From: Aliidiomarina indica
GTDB taxonomy: Bacteria > Pseudomonadota > Gammaproteobacteria > Enterobacterales > Alteromonadaceae
Assembly: GCF_015354615.1 (NCBI RefSeq)
Contig: NZ_JACAVQ010000002.1
Span: forward strand, 186,001-250,000
Direction: 5' to 3'
DNA: 64,000 bases
The position numbers were made by a program, and so were the translations under genes. The notes under the pieces were generated by a model, which saw only the letters and a list, made by a program, of their open reading frames with translations, was not told the DNA's origin and searched no databases. Below are positions 47,673-57,474 of this stretch, piece by piece (the stretch's first letter is position 1; each line of letters begins with the position of its first letter).

Positions 47673-49862
47673 GCGACGCTCGTTAAATGCCCGCGGTTCT
47701 TTCTCTTTCACGCTTGGCCCATAGCGCTCGATAAGCGACGCTAAAGGCATTGGCTTCGCGAAGTAAAAACCTTGAATCAGGTTCGCCGTTTGCATATTCA
47801 AGAAGTTCACTTGGCTTACCGTTTCTACCCCTTCAATCACTACATCGATATTTAACGCCCGGGCCATGTGGATCAATGCTGATAACAAGGCATTTTGATG
47901 CGGATCATCCGGTACGCCCGCCACAAACGTGCGGTCAATTTTGAGCAAGCAAATAGGGAAGTGCCGCAAATAACTGGCGGACGAGTAGCCAGTGCCGAAG
48001 TCGTCAATGGCTAAGGTGACCCCCCGATCATTAATCTCAAGTAAAAGATCCCGTTGCCGCTCACGATCAGGCAGCAACATCGATTCGGTAATTTCAAAAG
48101 TAAAACAGCTTGGGTCTACTTGATGCTGCTGCATTATCTGGAACCACTGATCCATGGCGACCTTGTCATAAAACTGGTGTGACGAGAAGTTGATCGCCAC
48201 TCGGCCCGTTATTCCGGCTGCATGCAGTTCAGCGATATCTGAACATACTTGGTTTAATACAAAATTCCCGAGATCTCGGATCGCACCACTTTTCTCTGCA
48301 ATGGCAATGAAGTCTTTAGGTAACAGCAAGCCACGAGACGGATGATTCCAGCGGGCGAGGGCTTCAATACTATGTAACGAGCCATCTTTTGAGTTAATCA
48401 CCGGTTGGTAATGCACCAAAAACTCGCGGTTGCGAATTCCCTGCAAAATAGCCTGATGCATGTGCAGGTTGCTTGTCGCCTGTTCGCGCAGATCATTATT
48501 AAAGAACTCACTAGTGCCTCGACCTGCATCTTTTGCGGCATACATGGCTAAGTCAGCGGCTTTCAAAAGTTCTGCAAAGTTATCCCCATCGCTGGGGAAT
48601 AATGCGATACCGATTGAGGCGTCAATGGCCACTTCGTTGGCATAGAGGTTCATGGGCTCGCGTATGTGTTTGAGTAGCTTCTGTGCTTGTAACTGGGCAT
48701 GAAATGGCTCAGATAGATTCTTCAGCACCACAACAAATTCGTCGCCGCCTAATCGGGCAATAATATCGTCGCGCCGCAATGATGCTTGCAGACGTCCAGT
48801 TACTAACTTCAGTAAATCATCACCGGCGCTATGGCCTAGTGCATCATTGACCTCTTTAAAGTGATCAAGATCGATAAACAAAAGCGCAAACTTTTCATCT
48901 CGGCGCTCACAGGCACTGATGTAGGCGGTGAGCTGCTCTTCAAAAAAGTGACGATTGGCAATACCGGTTAAATTATCAAAGCGCGCTTGGTTACTAATAA
49001 GGCCAAATGCTTGCCGTAAGCGTTGTTGATTGCGTAACACGAGATAAAGTAAGACCGAGAAGAGAAACGCGAGAATGGTGCCAAAAATAAAATACAAAGA
49101 GTTCGCGTACGCCGTGGGTGCCCAACTACCGGAAATAGGAATTGCGGCTAATGCCCACTCGCCCCGAGGTAGCGATACGGTTAATGTCACCGGGTTGGCA
49201 TCCCAAATGCCATAATCACCGGTAATTAACTCTCCCTGCTCACCGGTTCCATCGATACCGCGTAAACTAATGCTCAACTCAGGATGCGAGTGCAGCCCAG
49301 AATCATTAAATAAGTTGTAATGATCGATCACTTGCGAAATGAGCGCCACCAATTCTTGCGTATCTTTATCAAACACCGGAACCCGAGCGATCAATGCTTC
49401 GCCGCCTTGCGCCAAAGCCACAGGGCCGTTCAACGTAATACTGCGACTTGAAATTGCTTCATGTAACGTGCGGAGTTGGTCGGGACGGGTGCGATAATCA
49501 AAGCCTAAAGCACTTTCATTGCCTTCCAATGGGTAAATTAAACGAATCCGGTAATCATAAGCGATGGCCAAATGTCGGATATGAAGGTTCTGACTCATCA
49601 AGTTTTCGGTAAGGGCAGCAAATCGCTCCTCAGATATTTTCGGTTCTAAGGACAGTTCTGTATGCAGCTGGCGAATCGCGACTAAATTCGTTTGCAACAA
49701 ACCTTCGAGACGGGCTCGAATGGTACTAAGTTGTTCAAGTGCAAGATACCGTTTGTTCTCGACCTGGCGTTCCCGATCGGTAGCAACAAAGCGTATCAGC
49801 ATAATTTCGCAGACCACAAATACACATAAACTGATGATCGCGATCCAGAGTCTATTATTCAC
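47658..49862 (-). CDS. Membrane CHASE-like sensor GGDEF-EAL cyclic-di-GMP enzyme
   Basis: A 734-residue protein with two membrane spans (about 5-25 and 252-276) enclosing a periplasmic CHASE-like domain, then GGDEF (motif at 372-376) and EAL (500-502) domains. The inhibitory I-site RRDD stands five residues before GGDEF. EAL metal and catalytic motifs (FEITES, DDFGTGYSS, KIDRTFV, EGVET) are intact, so both synthesis and breakdown of c-di-GMP are possible. I chose GTG at 49862, preceded by AAGGTAGGG; the in-frame TTG at 49925 would add 21 residues. The ligand is unknown. Confidence 0.9.
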   Translation of the reverse strand: MNNRLWIAIISLCVFVVCEIMLIRFVATDRERQVENKRYLALEQLSTIRARLEGLLQTNLVAIRQLHTELSLEPKISEERFAALTENLMSQNLHIRHLAIAYDYRIRLIYPLEGNESALGFDYRTRPDQLRTLHEAISSRSITLNGPVALAQGGEALIARVPVFDKDTQELVALISQVIDHYNLFNDSGLHSHPELSISLRGIDGTGEQGELITGDYGIWDANPVTLTVSLPRGEWALAAIPISGSWAPTAYANSLYFIFGTILAFLFSVLLYLVLRNQQRLRQAFGLISNQARFDNLTGIANRHFFEEQLTAYISACERRDEKFALLFIDLDHFKEVNDALGHSAGDDLLKLVTGRLQASLRRDDIIARLGGDEFVVVLKNLSEPFHAQLQAQKLLKHIREPMNLYANEVAIDASIGIALFPSDGDNFAELLKAADLAMYAAKDAGRGTSEFFNNDLREQATSNLHMHQAILQGIRNREFLVHYQPVINSKDGSLHSIEALARWNHPSRGLLLPKDFIAIAEKSGAIRDLGNFVLNQVCSDIAELHAAGITGRVAINFSSHQFYDKVAMDQWFQIMQQHQVDPSCFTFEITESMLLPDRERQRDLLLEINDRGVTLAIDDFGTGYSSASYLRHFPICLLKIDRTFVAGVPDDPHQNALLSALIHMARALNIDVVIEGVETVSQVNFLNMQTANLIQGFYFAKPMPLASLIERYGPSVKEKEPRAFNERRKNPT

Positions 49863-49965
49863 AAACCCTACCTTTGTTTGAATATTAAACAAATAGTTAA
49901 CGAATCCGTTTGCCAACGCAAGCAAAAAAAGCGGATCTTCATGATTAAACTTCGTGCATTTTTCC

Positions 49966-49995
49966 TTGACAGGGGATCAGACTGACACCTAGACT
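49966..49995 (+). promoter_or_regulatory. Promoter of the mraZ (dcw) cluster
   Basis: A perfect -35 TTGACA and TAGACT (-10, four of six) are separated by 18 bases, 60 bases before mraZ. MraZ boxes lie immediately downstream, as expected for the autorepressed promoter of this cluster. Confidence 0.7.
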
Positions 49996-50002
49996 GTATC
50001 AT

Positions 50003-50028
50003 TGTGGGGAAAAGTGGAGAGAAGTGGA
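50003..50028 (+). promoter_or_regulatory. MraZ binding boxes
   Basis: Three GTGG repeats start at 50004, 50014 and 50024, each with an exact 10-base period and A-rich spacers. MraZ in E. coli binds such TGGGN-type direct repeats in the mraZ leader and represses the cluster. Position, spacing and sequence all fit. Confidence 0.75.
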
Positions 50029-50054
50029 TCATTCTGTGATCCCGCTAATAGATT

Positions 50055-50513
50055 ATGTTTCGTGGAGCTAACAGTATCAGTCTTGATGACAAAGGTCGCC
50101 TTGCGATACCCGCGCGGTATCGTAACCTTTTGTCGTTGGATTGCGAAGGCAAATTGGTTTGTACGATTGACATCAAACAACCATGCCTTTTGTTATACCC
50201 GCTTCCGGAATGGCAGGTGATTGAGCAGAAATTATCCACCTTATCGACCATGAACCCCTCAGAGCGTCGTCTCCAGCGATTGTTGTTAGGTTATGCCGAT
50301 GATTGCGAAATGGACAAAAACGGTCGTGTCCTTATCGCAACACCACTTCGTCAACATGCCGGCCTTACGAAAAAGTTAATGCTCGTAGGTCAGCTCAACA
50401 AATTTGAAATTTGGGATGAGGAAGTTTGGCAGCAACAAGTCGCAGATGATATTGCGGCAGAGCAGGCAGGCGACTTTACATTAAGTGATCGACTACAAGA
50501 CTTTTCATTATAA
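50055..50513 (+). CDS. mraZ: Transcriptional regulator MraZ
   Basis: A 152-residue protein with two AbrB-like swapped-hairpin repeats ([13 protein letters not shown] and [13 protein letters not shown]). It forms a ring oligomer that binds the repeats in its own promoter and represses the division and cell wall cluster. It starts the cluster, and its stop overlaps the rsmH start (TAATG). Confidence 0.97.
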   Translation: MFRGANSISLDDKGRLAIPARYRNLLSLDCEGKLVCTIDIKQPCLLLYPLPEWQVIEQKLSTLSTMNPSERRLQRLLLGYADDCEMDKNGRVLIATPLRQHAGLTKKLMLVGQLNKFEIWDEEVWQQQVADDIAAEQAGDFTLSDRLQDFSL

Positions 50514-51451
50514 TGGCGCAGACACCGCAACATGTACCGGTGTTGCTAGCGGAGTCGATTGAGGCGTTAGCGATCCAGCCGGACCAAATATACATTGATG
50601 CCACCTTCGGACGGGGTGGTCATAGCCGGGCTGTGCTTGAAAAACTGGGCAGCGCAGGCAAGCTGTTCGCGTTTGACCGTGACCCTACAGCCGCCAAGGC
50701 CGCTCAGGCGTTGGCTGATGATCCACGTTTCCACTTCTTCCACACTCCTTTCTCTTCACTGGCTGATATTGTCGAACAACATCAGTTACGCGGTCGTGTT
50801 GCCGGTATCCTTTTCGACCTTGGCGTCTCATCCCCACAGCTTGATGATGCCGAACGAGGATTCAGCTTTATGCGCGATGGTCCGCTCGATATGCGCATGA
50901 ACCCTGAACAGGGTGAGTCTGCTGCCGATTGGTTGGCTTACGCTGATATGGATGCCCTGTGCTATGTCTTTCGTACGTATGGTGAGGAAAAATATGCGGC
51001 GCCAATCGCCCGAGCCATTATTGCGCAACGGCAACATCAACCGCTCACACGCACGTCCCAATTGGCGGAGTTAATTCGAAAAATAAATCCGGCGCGGGAG
51101 CAGCAAAAACACCCAGCAACACGGGTGTTTCAGGCGATCCGAATTCATGTCAATCGTGAGTTGGACGAAGTGCACGAAGCACTTGCCGCGGCCGTTGATG
51201 CGCTGAAACCGGGTGGACGCCTAGCGGTTATTAGTTTTCATAGTTTGGAAGACCGGATTGCCAAGCAGTTCATTCGTGAACAAAGCCGTCGGGCGCAAGT
51301 GCCGGCTGGTTTACCACTTACAGAAGACCAAATTGAGGATAACCGAACCTTAAAACCGATCGGTAAAGCCATTAAGCCAAGCGCTGCAGAGTTACAGGTA
51401 AACCCACGGGCACGGAGTTCTGTGCTGCGAGTTGCGGAGCGGCTGCCATGA
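50513..51451 (+). CDS. rsmH: 16S rRNA m4C1402 methyltransferase RsmH
   Basis: A 312-residue SAM-dependent N4-methyltransferase (MraW). SAM motif [12 protein letters not shown] and the catalytic-region [19 protein letters not shown] are conserved. It methylates N4 of C1402 in 16S rRNA. It overlaps mraZ by one base and ftsL by four. Confidence 0.97.
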   Translation: MAQTPQHVPVLLAESIEALAIQPDQIYIDATFGRGGHSRAVLEKLGSAGKLFAFDRDPTAAKAAQALADDPRFHFFHTPFSSLADIVEQHQLRGRVAGILFDLGVSSPQLDDAERGFSFMRDGPLDMRMNPEQGESAADWLAYADMDALCYVFRTYGEEKYAAPIARAIIAQRQHQPLTRTSQLAELIRKINPAREQQKHPATRVFQAIRIHVNRELDEVHEALAAAVDALKPGGRLAVISFHSLEDRIAKQFIREQSRRAQVPAGLPLTEDQIEDNRTLKPIGKAIKPSAAELQVNPRARSSVLRVAERLP

Positions 51452-51783
51452 AAAAAATTGATCTAAAACGCCTCCATGCGCACCCCGGTTTACTGCAAGT
51501 CATCTTTAGTGACATTCGTCAGTATCGGGGATTGGTGTTTTGGGTCCTACTGGCGATTTTAAGTGCCCTGGCCACTGTGTATCTGACTCATCTCAATCGT
51601 GAGCTGCTGGCGGAACGGGAACAGTTAATGCGCCAACGGGATGCCATTGATGTTGAATTTCGGCATTTGGTTATCGAGCAAACAGCACTGTCAGAACATA
51701 GCCGCATCGAAACTATCGCTCAACGCGAGTTAGGTATGCGGCGTCCTGCAGACGATCAGGAGGTACTGGTGCCATGGCGGTAA
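51448..51783 (+). CDS. ftsL: Division protein FtsL
   Basis: A 111-residue bitopic protein with a basic cytoplasmic tail, one membrane span (about 29-46) and a periplasmic coiled coil ([20 protein letters not shown]). FtsL forms the FtsQLB complex that activates FtsWI. Length and place between rsmH and ftsI are standard, and it overlaps both neighbours. Confidence 0.93.
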   Translation: MKKIDLKRLHAHPGLLQVIFSDIRQYRGLVFWVLLAILSALATVYLTHLNRELLAEREQLMRQRDAIDVEFRHLVIEQTALSEHSRIETIAQRELGMRRPADDQEVLVPWR

Positions 51784-53510
51784 GACGCAATGAAAAGATA
51801 CTGCGTCCAGAACCCATGCCTGGGCGCTTTATGGTGGTGTTGGTAGCCCTGGTACTGGGCTTTACGGCGTTGGTCGCCCGTGCCGCCTATATCCAAGTGA
51901 TTGAGCCAGACCGTCTGCGCTACGAAGGCGATTTGCGCTCTATTCGTGTTGCGCAAGATCGGATCCAACGGGGTAATATCACCGATCGCAATGGTGTTGA
52001 ATTAGCGGTCAGTGTCCCGGTGCAAACCGTTTGGGCAGACCCGAAAGTTATTCATGATCGCAACGGTTTAAGCGATATGCGCCGTTGGCAGGCGATGGCA
52101 GACGTGCTCAATACCTCAACAGAGCAATTATTACGTAAAGTCGAAAATCCCCAACGTCGTTTTGTGTATCTTGAGCGCATGCTGACACCGGCAGTGGCGA
52201 ATTATATTGCACAATTACGAATTCCCGGCGTGGGATTGAAAGAAGAATCTCGACGCTTTTATCCCATGGGTGAGATTTCCTCCCATGTTGTCGGCATCAC
52301 CAACATTGATGCTGAAGGTCTCGATGGGGTTGAGGCTGTGTATAACAATCTGCTCACGGGCACGCCGGGACAACGTCGGGTTCGTCGTGACGGCCAAGGG
52401 CGATTGGTTGAAGAAATTGAAGTCACCGAGAGTCTACTGCCACAAAATTTAACCCTAAGCATCGATCAACGAATTCAATCGGTGGCTTATCGCGAGCTGA
52501 CCAAAGCGGTGCGTTATCACCAAGCAACGTCGGGCTCGGTCGTGGTGTTAGATGTGAACACGGGTGAAGTGTTAGCCATGGTCAATAGTCCATCTTACAA
52601 TCCGAACAATCGCAGTGGCATGCAACCGCACCAAATGCGGAACCGAGCCATTTCCGATAGTTTTGAGCCGGGCTCAACCATTAAGCCTTTAGTGGTGCTC
52701 GGGGCATTAACATCGGGTCAGGTTAGCGCTGATGATAAGCTGAATACCAGCCCGGGTTGGATGCGCGTCGGTGGCCGTCGCGTGCAAGATGCTCGCAACT
52801 ACGGAGAACTCAATTTGTCGGGGGTGCTTGCCCATTCCAGTAACGTTGGAACATCACGGTTAGCCTTGGGCATGGAGCGCGAAGATTTCCTCGATCTGTA
52901 TAGCTTAATGGGCTTTGGCAGCGATACCGGTATAAATATGCTCGGCGAAAGTATGGGCGTATTGCGGGATCAGCGACGCTGGTCCGATTTTGAGATTGCC
53001 ACGCTCTCTTTCGGTTACGGATTATCGGTAACCACCCTACAGCTGGCACAGATGTACGCCATTCTCGGTAACGGTGGCGTGAAGCGGCCACTAAGTATTC
53101 TCAAGGTGGATCAACCCTTTGCCGGACGCCAAGTATTCCCCAGTGAACTAACGCGAGAAACGCTACGTCTGATGGAATCGGTGACCTCCGAAGATGGCAC
53201 GGGAACGCGGGCCCGGGTTCCAGGCTATCGGGTTGCGGGAAAAACCGGTACCTCGCGTAAGGCAGTGGCAGGCGGTTATGGTGACGAGTACATCGGGTTA
53301 TTTGCCGGTGTGCTTCCAGCCAGTCGTCCGCGCCTCTCAATTGTTGTGATGATCAATGAGCCTGCAGGCGATAGTTATCATGGGGGAACAGTGGCGGCCC
53401 CTGTATTTTCCGCCATTGCAGAAGAAAGTATGCGAATTTTGAACGTAGCACCCGATAATTTAACCGGACGCCAATTGCGTGTTGCTGGATGGGGGAGTGC
53501 CAATGATTAA
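51774..53510 (+). CDS. ftsI: Septal peptidoglycan transpeptidase FtsI (PBP3)
   Basis: A 578-residue class B penicillin-binding protein: membrane anchor (about 20-40), pedestal domain, then transpeptidase with active serine S301 in STIK, SSN at 355-357 and KTGTS at 490-494. It crosslinks septal wall with FtsW. It overlaps ftsL by 10 bases and murE by eight. Compared with E. coli (588 residues) the length is normal. Confidence 0.97.
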   Translation: MAVRRNEKILRPEPMPGRFMVVLVALVLGFTALVARAAYIQVIEPDRLRYEGDLRSIRVAQDRIQRGNITDRNGVELAVSVPVQTVWADPKVIHDRNGLSDMRRWQAMADVLNTSTEQLLRKVENPQRRFVYLERMLTPAVANYIAQLRIPGVGLKEESRRFYPMGEISSHVVGITNIDAEGLDGVEAVYNNLLTGTPGQRRVRRDGQGRLVEEIEVTESLLPQNLTLSIDQRIQSVAYRELTKAVRYHQATSGSVVVLDVNTGEVLAMVNSPSYNPNNRSGMQPHQMRNRAISDSFEPGSTIKPLVVLGALTSGQVSADDKLNTSPGWMRVGGRRVQDARNYGELNLSGVLAHSSNVGTSRLALGMEREDFLDLYSLMGFGSDTGINMLGESMGVLRDQRRWSDFEIATLSFGYGLSVTTLQLAQMYAILGNGGVKRPLSILKVDQPFAGRQVFPSELTRETLRLMESVTSEDGTGTRARVPGYRVAGKTGTSRKAVAGGYGDEYIGLFAGVLPASRPRLSIVVMINEPAGDSYHGGTVAAPVFSAIAEESMRILNVAPDNLTGRQLRVAGWGSAND

Positions 53511-54960
53511 GCTCCTTGATCTGATTCCAGACTGTCCGTTTCAACTGCCCGACATGATGGTTTCGGGTTTAAAACTTGATAGCCGCCGGGTCGCAGCGGG
53601 CGATGCCTTTATTGCAGTTCCTGGATACGCAACTGATGGCCGAGATTATATCGATGCGGCCATTGCGGCGGGCGCCAGTGCGGTTTTAGCCGATATGGAT
53701 GAATGGACCGCCGGTACTATGGATGCGGTTCCTGTGATTGGTGTTCCAAACTTAAAGCAGCAGGTATCAGAAGTAGCAGGCCGTTTTCACGGCAACCCAT
53801 CCCATCAACTGCGGGTTATTGGGGTAACTGGAACCAATGGCAAAACCACTGTGAGTAATCTGATTGCGCAATTGTGGCACCACCTTGAACCCGCAGCAGC
53901 GGTGCTGGGCACGATTGGCAGTGGCGTGATGCCACAACTATTACCTGAACAAAATACAACGCCCGATGCAGTGACTGTGCAGCAGCGCCTCGCCGGTTTC
54001 TATGCCGAAGGCGCACGCAGTGTTGCCATGGAAGTTTCATCCCACGCGTTAGTTCAACATCGGGTAGAAGCACTCCGTTTTGCTACCGTGATCGCCACCA
54101 ATGTGAGTCGCGACCATTTGGACTATCACGGTTCTATGGACGCCTATATCGCGGCGAAAAAACGCCTATTCACCGATTTCCCGAGCGCCATCCGCATTTT
54201 CAACTTGGATGATTCGGTCGTTGCCAGTTGGGGCACGGCCCACGATTTTTGGTACTCCATGGAAGCGGACGCGGTGGGCCGAGACAATACGCTAGTGGCC
54301 ATCGACATCGACTATACCGACGACGGCACAGAGTTTACCTTGTGTTGGTTTGCCCAACGCTTGCGTGTGCGCAGCCCATTGTTGGGAGACTTTAACGTCG
54401 CCAATGTACTTGCCGCCTTATTAAGCCCGCTCGTGGCCGGATATGAACTAGCGGATGTTGCCGCCTTAGTCAGCCATCTTAAGCCTGTGGTAGGGCGCAT
54501 GGAAACGTTTAAGAAAGAAGGTTTTCCACTGGTCGTGGTTGATTACGCTCACACGCCAGATGCGTTAGAACATGTGCTCACCGCGGCCCGCAGACATTGC
54601 CACGGCAAACTCTGGTGTGTGTTTGGCTGTGGTGGCGATCGCGATCGCGGAAAACGGCCGCAGATGGGACAAGTAGCGGCCCGCTGTGCAGATCAAATTG
54701 TCGTCACCGATGACAACCCTCGGACCGAAGATCCACAGTCGATCATTGATGACATCATCAGCGGTATGCCTGCGAATACGGCTTATATTGCCTCGCCTGG
54801 GCGTTCGCGCACCGTGCTTGAAACTATCCGCAAGGCGGCCGCCGAGGATGTGGTGGTGTTGGCTGGAAAAGGGCACGAAACCTATCAGGTAATTGGAACA
54901 AAATCGATTGATTATGATGAACGGGCGGTTGTTGCGTCAGTCCTAGGGGGTGCAGCATGA
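53503..54960 (+). CDS. murE: UDP-MurNAc-L-Ala-D-Glu:meso-DAP ligase MurE
   Basis: A 485-residue Mur ligase with P-loop GVTGTNGKTT (107-116) and the DNPR motif (404-407), which selects meso-diaminopimelate over lysine. I chose ATG at 53503, overlapping the ftsI stop; the in-frame start at 53479 would run inside ftsI. It overlaps murF by four bases. Confidence 0.97.
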   Translation: MIKLLDLIPDCPFQLPDMMVSGLKLDSRRVAAGDAFIAVPGYATDGRDYIDAAIAAGASAVLADMDEWTAGTMDAVPVIGVPNLKQQVSEVAGRFHGNPSHQLRVIGVTGTNGKTTVSNLIAQLWHHLEPAAAVLGTIGSGVMPQLLPEQNTTPDAVTVQQRLAGFYAEGARSVAMEVSSHALVQHRVEALRFATVIATNVSRDHLDYHGSMDAYIAAKKRLFTDFPSAIRIFNLDDSVVASWGTAHDFWYSMEADAVGRDNTLVAIDIDYTDDGTEFTLCWFAQRLRVRSPLLGDFNVANVLAALLSPLVAGYELADVAALVSHLKPVVGRMETFKKEGFPLVVVDYAHTPDALEHVLTAARRHCHGKLWCVFGCGGDRDRGKRPQMGQVAARCADQIVVTDDNPRTEDPQSIIDDIISGMPANTAYIASPGRSRTVLETIRKAAAEDVVVLAGKGHETYQVIGTKSIDYDERAVVASVLGGAA

Positions 54961-56375
54961 TTCCAGTGACATTGCATTGGGTCGCTTCCCATGTCGCGGG
55001 TGAGCTTTCTGATAAAGAAACGGGCGCTCGCAAAGTGCAGGGGAATGTGGTGATTGATAGCCGCCAAGTGGCTGCAGGCGACTTATTTGTTGCCATTAAA
55101 GGACCAAACTTCGACGGCCACGATTTTGTCGAGGCGGCAGAGCAGGCCGGCGCATGTGCGCTGATATGCGATCGAGAAGTAAGTACTTCCTTACCTCAGA
55201 TTCGTGTGCGAGACACGCGTCGAGCTCTGGGCGACCTCGCTGCGGCAGTTAAAGCCGATGTAGCCCCTCGGTCTGTTGCTATTACCGGAAGTAGCGGTAA
55301 AACCACCGTAAAAGAAATGGTTGCGGCTATTTTACAGCAGGCGGAGTCGGTTCAGGGTGAAGTTTTAGCGACACAGGGCAATTTCAACAACGACATCGGC
55401 GTTCCTCTGACGTTGTTGCGACTCACCCAAAAACATACCCATGCGGTGATAGAGCTTGGTGCCAATCATCGGGGTGAAATTGCATACACAACGAGTTTAG
55501 TGCAGCCCGATGCGGCCATGATAAACAATGTGGCTCCGGCCCATGTTGAGGGATTTGGCGATATTTGCGGCGTGGCGAAAGCGAAAACAGAAATATTTCG
55601 CGGTGTCGCTGAAGGTGGCTTGGTGCTCACCAATCGCGACTCAGAGTTTCATGAATTTTGGTTGCGTGAGCTTGAGGGACGCAACCATCAGACCTTCGGA
55701 ATCGACAATTCCGAAGCCGACGTGCGCGCAACCGATATTCACATGAACGAAGAAGGTTGTGCGCAATTTACGCTGCACGCGGAAGGGGAAACGCACCGGA
55801 TTCAGCTCACGTTGCCAGGCAAACATAATGTAATGAATGCATTGGCAGCTGTGGCCATGTGCCGTGCGCTAGGATTGGGTTTTGCTGAAATTGTGCGCGG
55901 TTTTGGCAAGATGCAGGCGGTTCCTGGGCGTATGGTGGTTCACAAGCCAGCTCCGGGTGTGCAGCTTATCGATGATACTTATAACGCCAATGTGGGTTCG
56001 GCAAAAGCAGCGATTGATGTGCTTGCTAGCCTCCCAGGACGGCGACTGTTTGTCTTTGGAGACATGGGGGAGCTAGGGGCAAACGCGCGGGCATACCACG
56101 AAGAGGTGGGTGAGTACGCGATTTCCGCTGGCATTGATGGCTTGTTCACCCTTGGGGTCTTGAGCCAGAGTGCCAGCGAAATTTTTAACGGCCATGGTGG
56201 TCGTCATTTTGATTCTATCGACGCGGTTGTCGATGGTCTTTTAGAAGAAGTTAGTCAGCATCCGGAGATTACCATCTTGGTGAAAGGATCACGGAGTTCG
56301 CGTATGGAGCGCATCGTTGAGTCTCTGCTGGCAGCGAACATTACAACTCAACGACGGGGGAAAGCCACATGCTAG
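54957..56375 (+). CDS. murF: UDP-MurNAc-tripeptide:D-Ala-D-Ala ligase MurF
   Basis: A 472-residue Mur ligase with P-loop GSSGKTT (111-117) and the NxNNxxGVP-like stretch [13 protein letters not shown]. It adds D-Ala-D-Ala (made by Ddl, encoded at 62624) to complete the pentapeptide precursor. It overlaps murE and mraY by a few bases, in the standard order. Confidence 0.97.
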   Translation: MIPVTLHWVASHVAGELSDKETGARKVQGNVVIDSRQVAAGDLFVAIKGPNFDGHDFVEAAEQAGACALICDREVSTSLPQIRVRDTRRALGDLAAAVKADVAPRSVAITGSSGKTTVKEMVAAILQQAESVQGEVLATQGNFNNDIGVPLTLLRLTQKHTHAVIELGANHRGEIAYTTSLVQPDAAMINNVAPAHVEGFGDICGVAKAKTEIFRGVAEGGLVLTNRDSEFHEFWLRELEGRNHQTFGIDNSEADVRATDIHMNEEGCAQFTLHAEGETHRIQLTLPGKHNVMNALAAVAMCRALGLGFAEIVRGFGKMQAVPGRMVVHKPAPGVQLIDDTYNANVGSAKAAIDVLASLPGRRLFVFGDMGELGANARAYHEEVGEYAISAGIDGLFTLGVLSQSASEIFNGHGGRHFDSIDAVVDGLLEEVSQHPEITILVKGSRSSRMERIVESLLAANITTQRRGKATC

Positions 56376-57454
56376 TCTGGCTGGCCGAATACTTACAACA
56401 AAACGTGGCTACGGGCTTTAACGTCTTTTCGTATCTCACGATGCGCTCGATCATGGGCATTCTTACCGCACTCGTATTGTCGTTGTGGATTGGTCCTAAA
56501 GTGATTCGTTGGTTACAACGGTTACAAATTGGACAAACCGTACGTGACGATGGCCCGCAAAGTCATTTAAGTAAATCAGGCACGCCCACCATGGGCGGTT
56601 TAATGATCCTGATTAGTATCTTGGTGTCTGCGCTGCTCTGGGCTGATTTGAGTAATCGCTACGTGTGGGTCACATTACTCACCCTCTCGGGTTTTGGCAT
56701 CATTGGTTTTATCGACGATTATCGCAAGGTTGTGCGCAAGGACCCCAATGGTTTACCCGCGCGGTGGAAGTATTTCTGGCAATCACTACTGGCGGGAACA
56801 GCCGCGGTTTACATGTATTGGACCGCCACCCAGCCGGCAGAAACGGCACTGTTAATCCCGTTCTTTAAAGACGTGATGCCTCAGCTTGGCATGTTGTACA
56901 TGTTGCTGGCTTATTTCGTTATCGTCGGAACCAGTAACGCGGTTAATTTAACCGACGGACTGGACGGTTTGGCCATCATGCCGACCATCATGGTGGCGGG
57001 CGCGCTCGGGGTATTTGCTTACGTGACGGGCAACGTGAACTTTGCCGACTACTTACAGATCCCATACATCCCGCTCGCGGCTGAACTGACGGTGGTATGT
57101 GCTGCCATTGTTGGGGCAGGGCTTGGTTTCTTATGGTTTAACACCTATCCGGCGCAAGTATTTATGGGCGATGTTGGCTCGTTAGCGTTAGGCGCAGTGC
57201 TAGGTGTCATTGCCATCTTGGTTCGACAAGAATTGGTGCTGTTCATCATGGGCGGTGTGTTCGTCATAGAGACACTGTCGGTGATGCTACAAGTCGGTAG
57301 TTATAAGTTGCGCGGTAAGCGCATATTCCGCATGGCGCCCATTCATCATCATTATGAATTAAAAGGTTGGCCGGAGCCGCGGGTTATTGTGCGTTTCTGG
57401 ATTATTTCGTTGGTGTTGGTGCTTATTGGCCTCGCCACATTGAAGTTGCGTTAA
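56369..57454 (+). CDS. mraY: Phospho-MurNAc-pentapeptide transferase MraY
   Basis: A 361-residue integral membrane enzyme with about ten spans that transfers phospho-MurNAc-pentapeptide to undecaprenyl phosphate, giving lipid I. Conserved loops [34 protein letters not shown] and [15 protein letters not shown] (histidine triad) are all present. It starts inside the murF end. Confidence 0.98.
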   Translation: MLVWLAEYLQQNVATGFNVFSYLTMRSIMGILTALVLSLWIGPKVIRWLQRLQIGQTVRDDGPQSHLSKSGTPTMGGLMILISILVSALLWADLSNRYVWVTLLTLSGFGIIGFIDDYRKVVRKDPNGLPARWKYFWQSLLAGTAAVYMYWTATQPAETALLIPFFKDVMPQLGMLYMLLAYFVIVGTSNAVNLTDGLDGLAIMPTIMVAGALGVFAYVTGNVNFADYLQIPYIPLAAELTVVCAAIVGAGLGFLWFNTYPAQVFMGDVGSLALGAVLGVIAILVRQELVLFIMGGVFVIETLSVMLQVGSYKLRGKRIFRMAPIHHHYELKGWPEPRVIVRFWIISLVLVLIGLATLKLR

Positions 57455-57474
57455 ATAAGGGATAGCGAATAACT

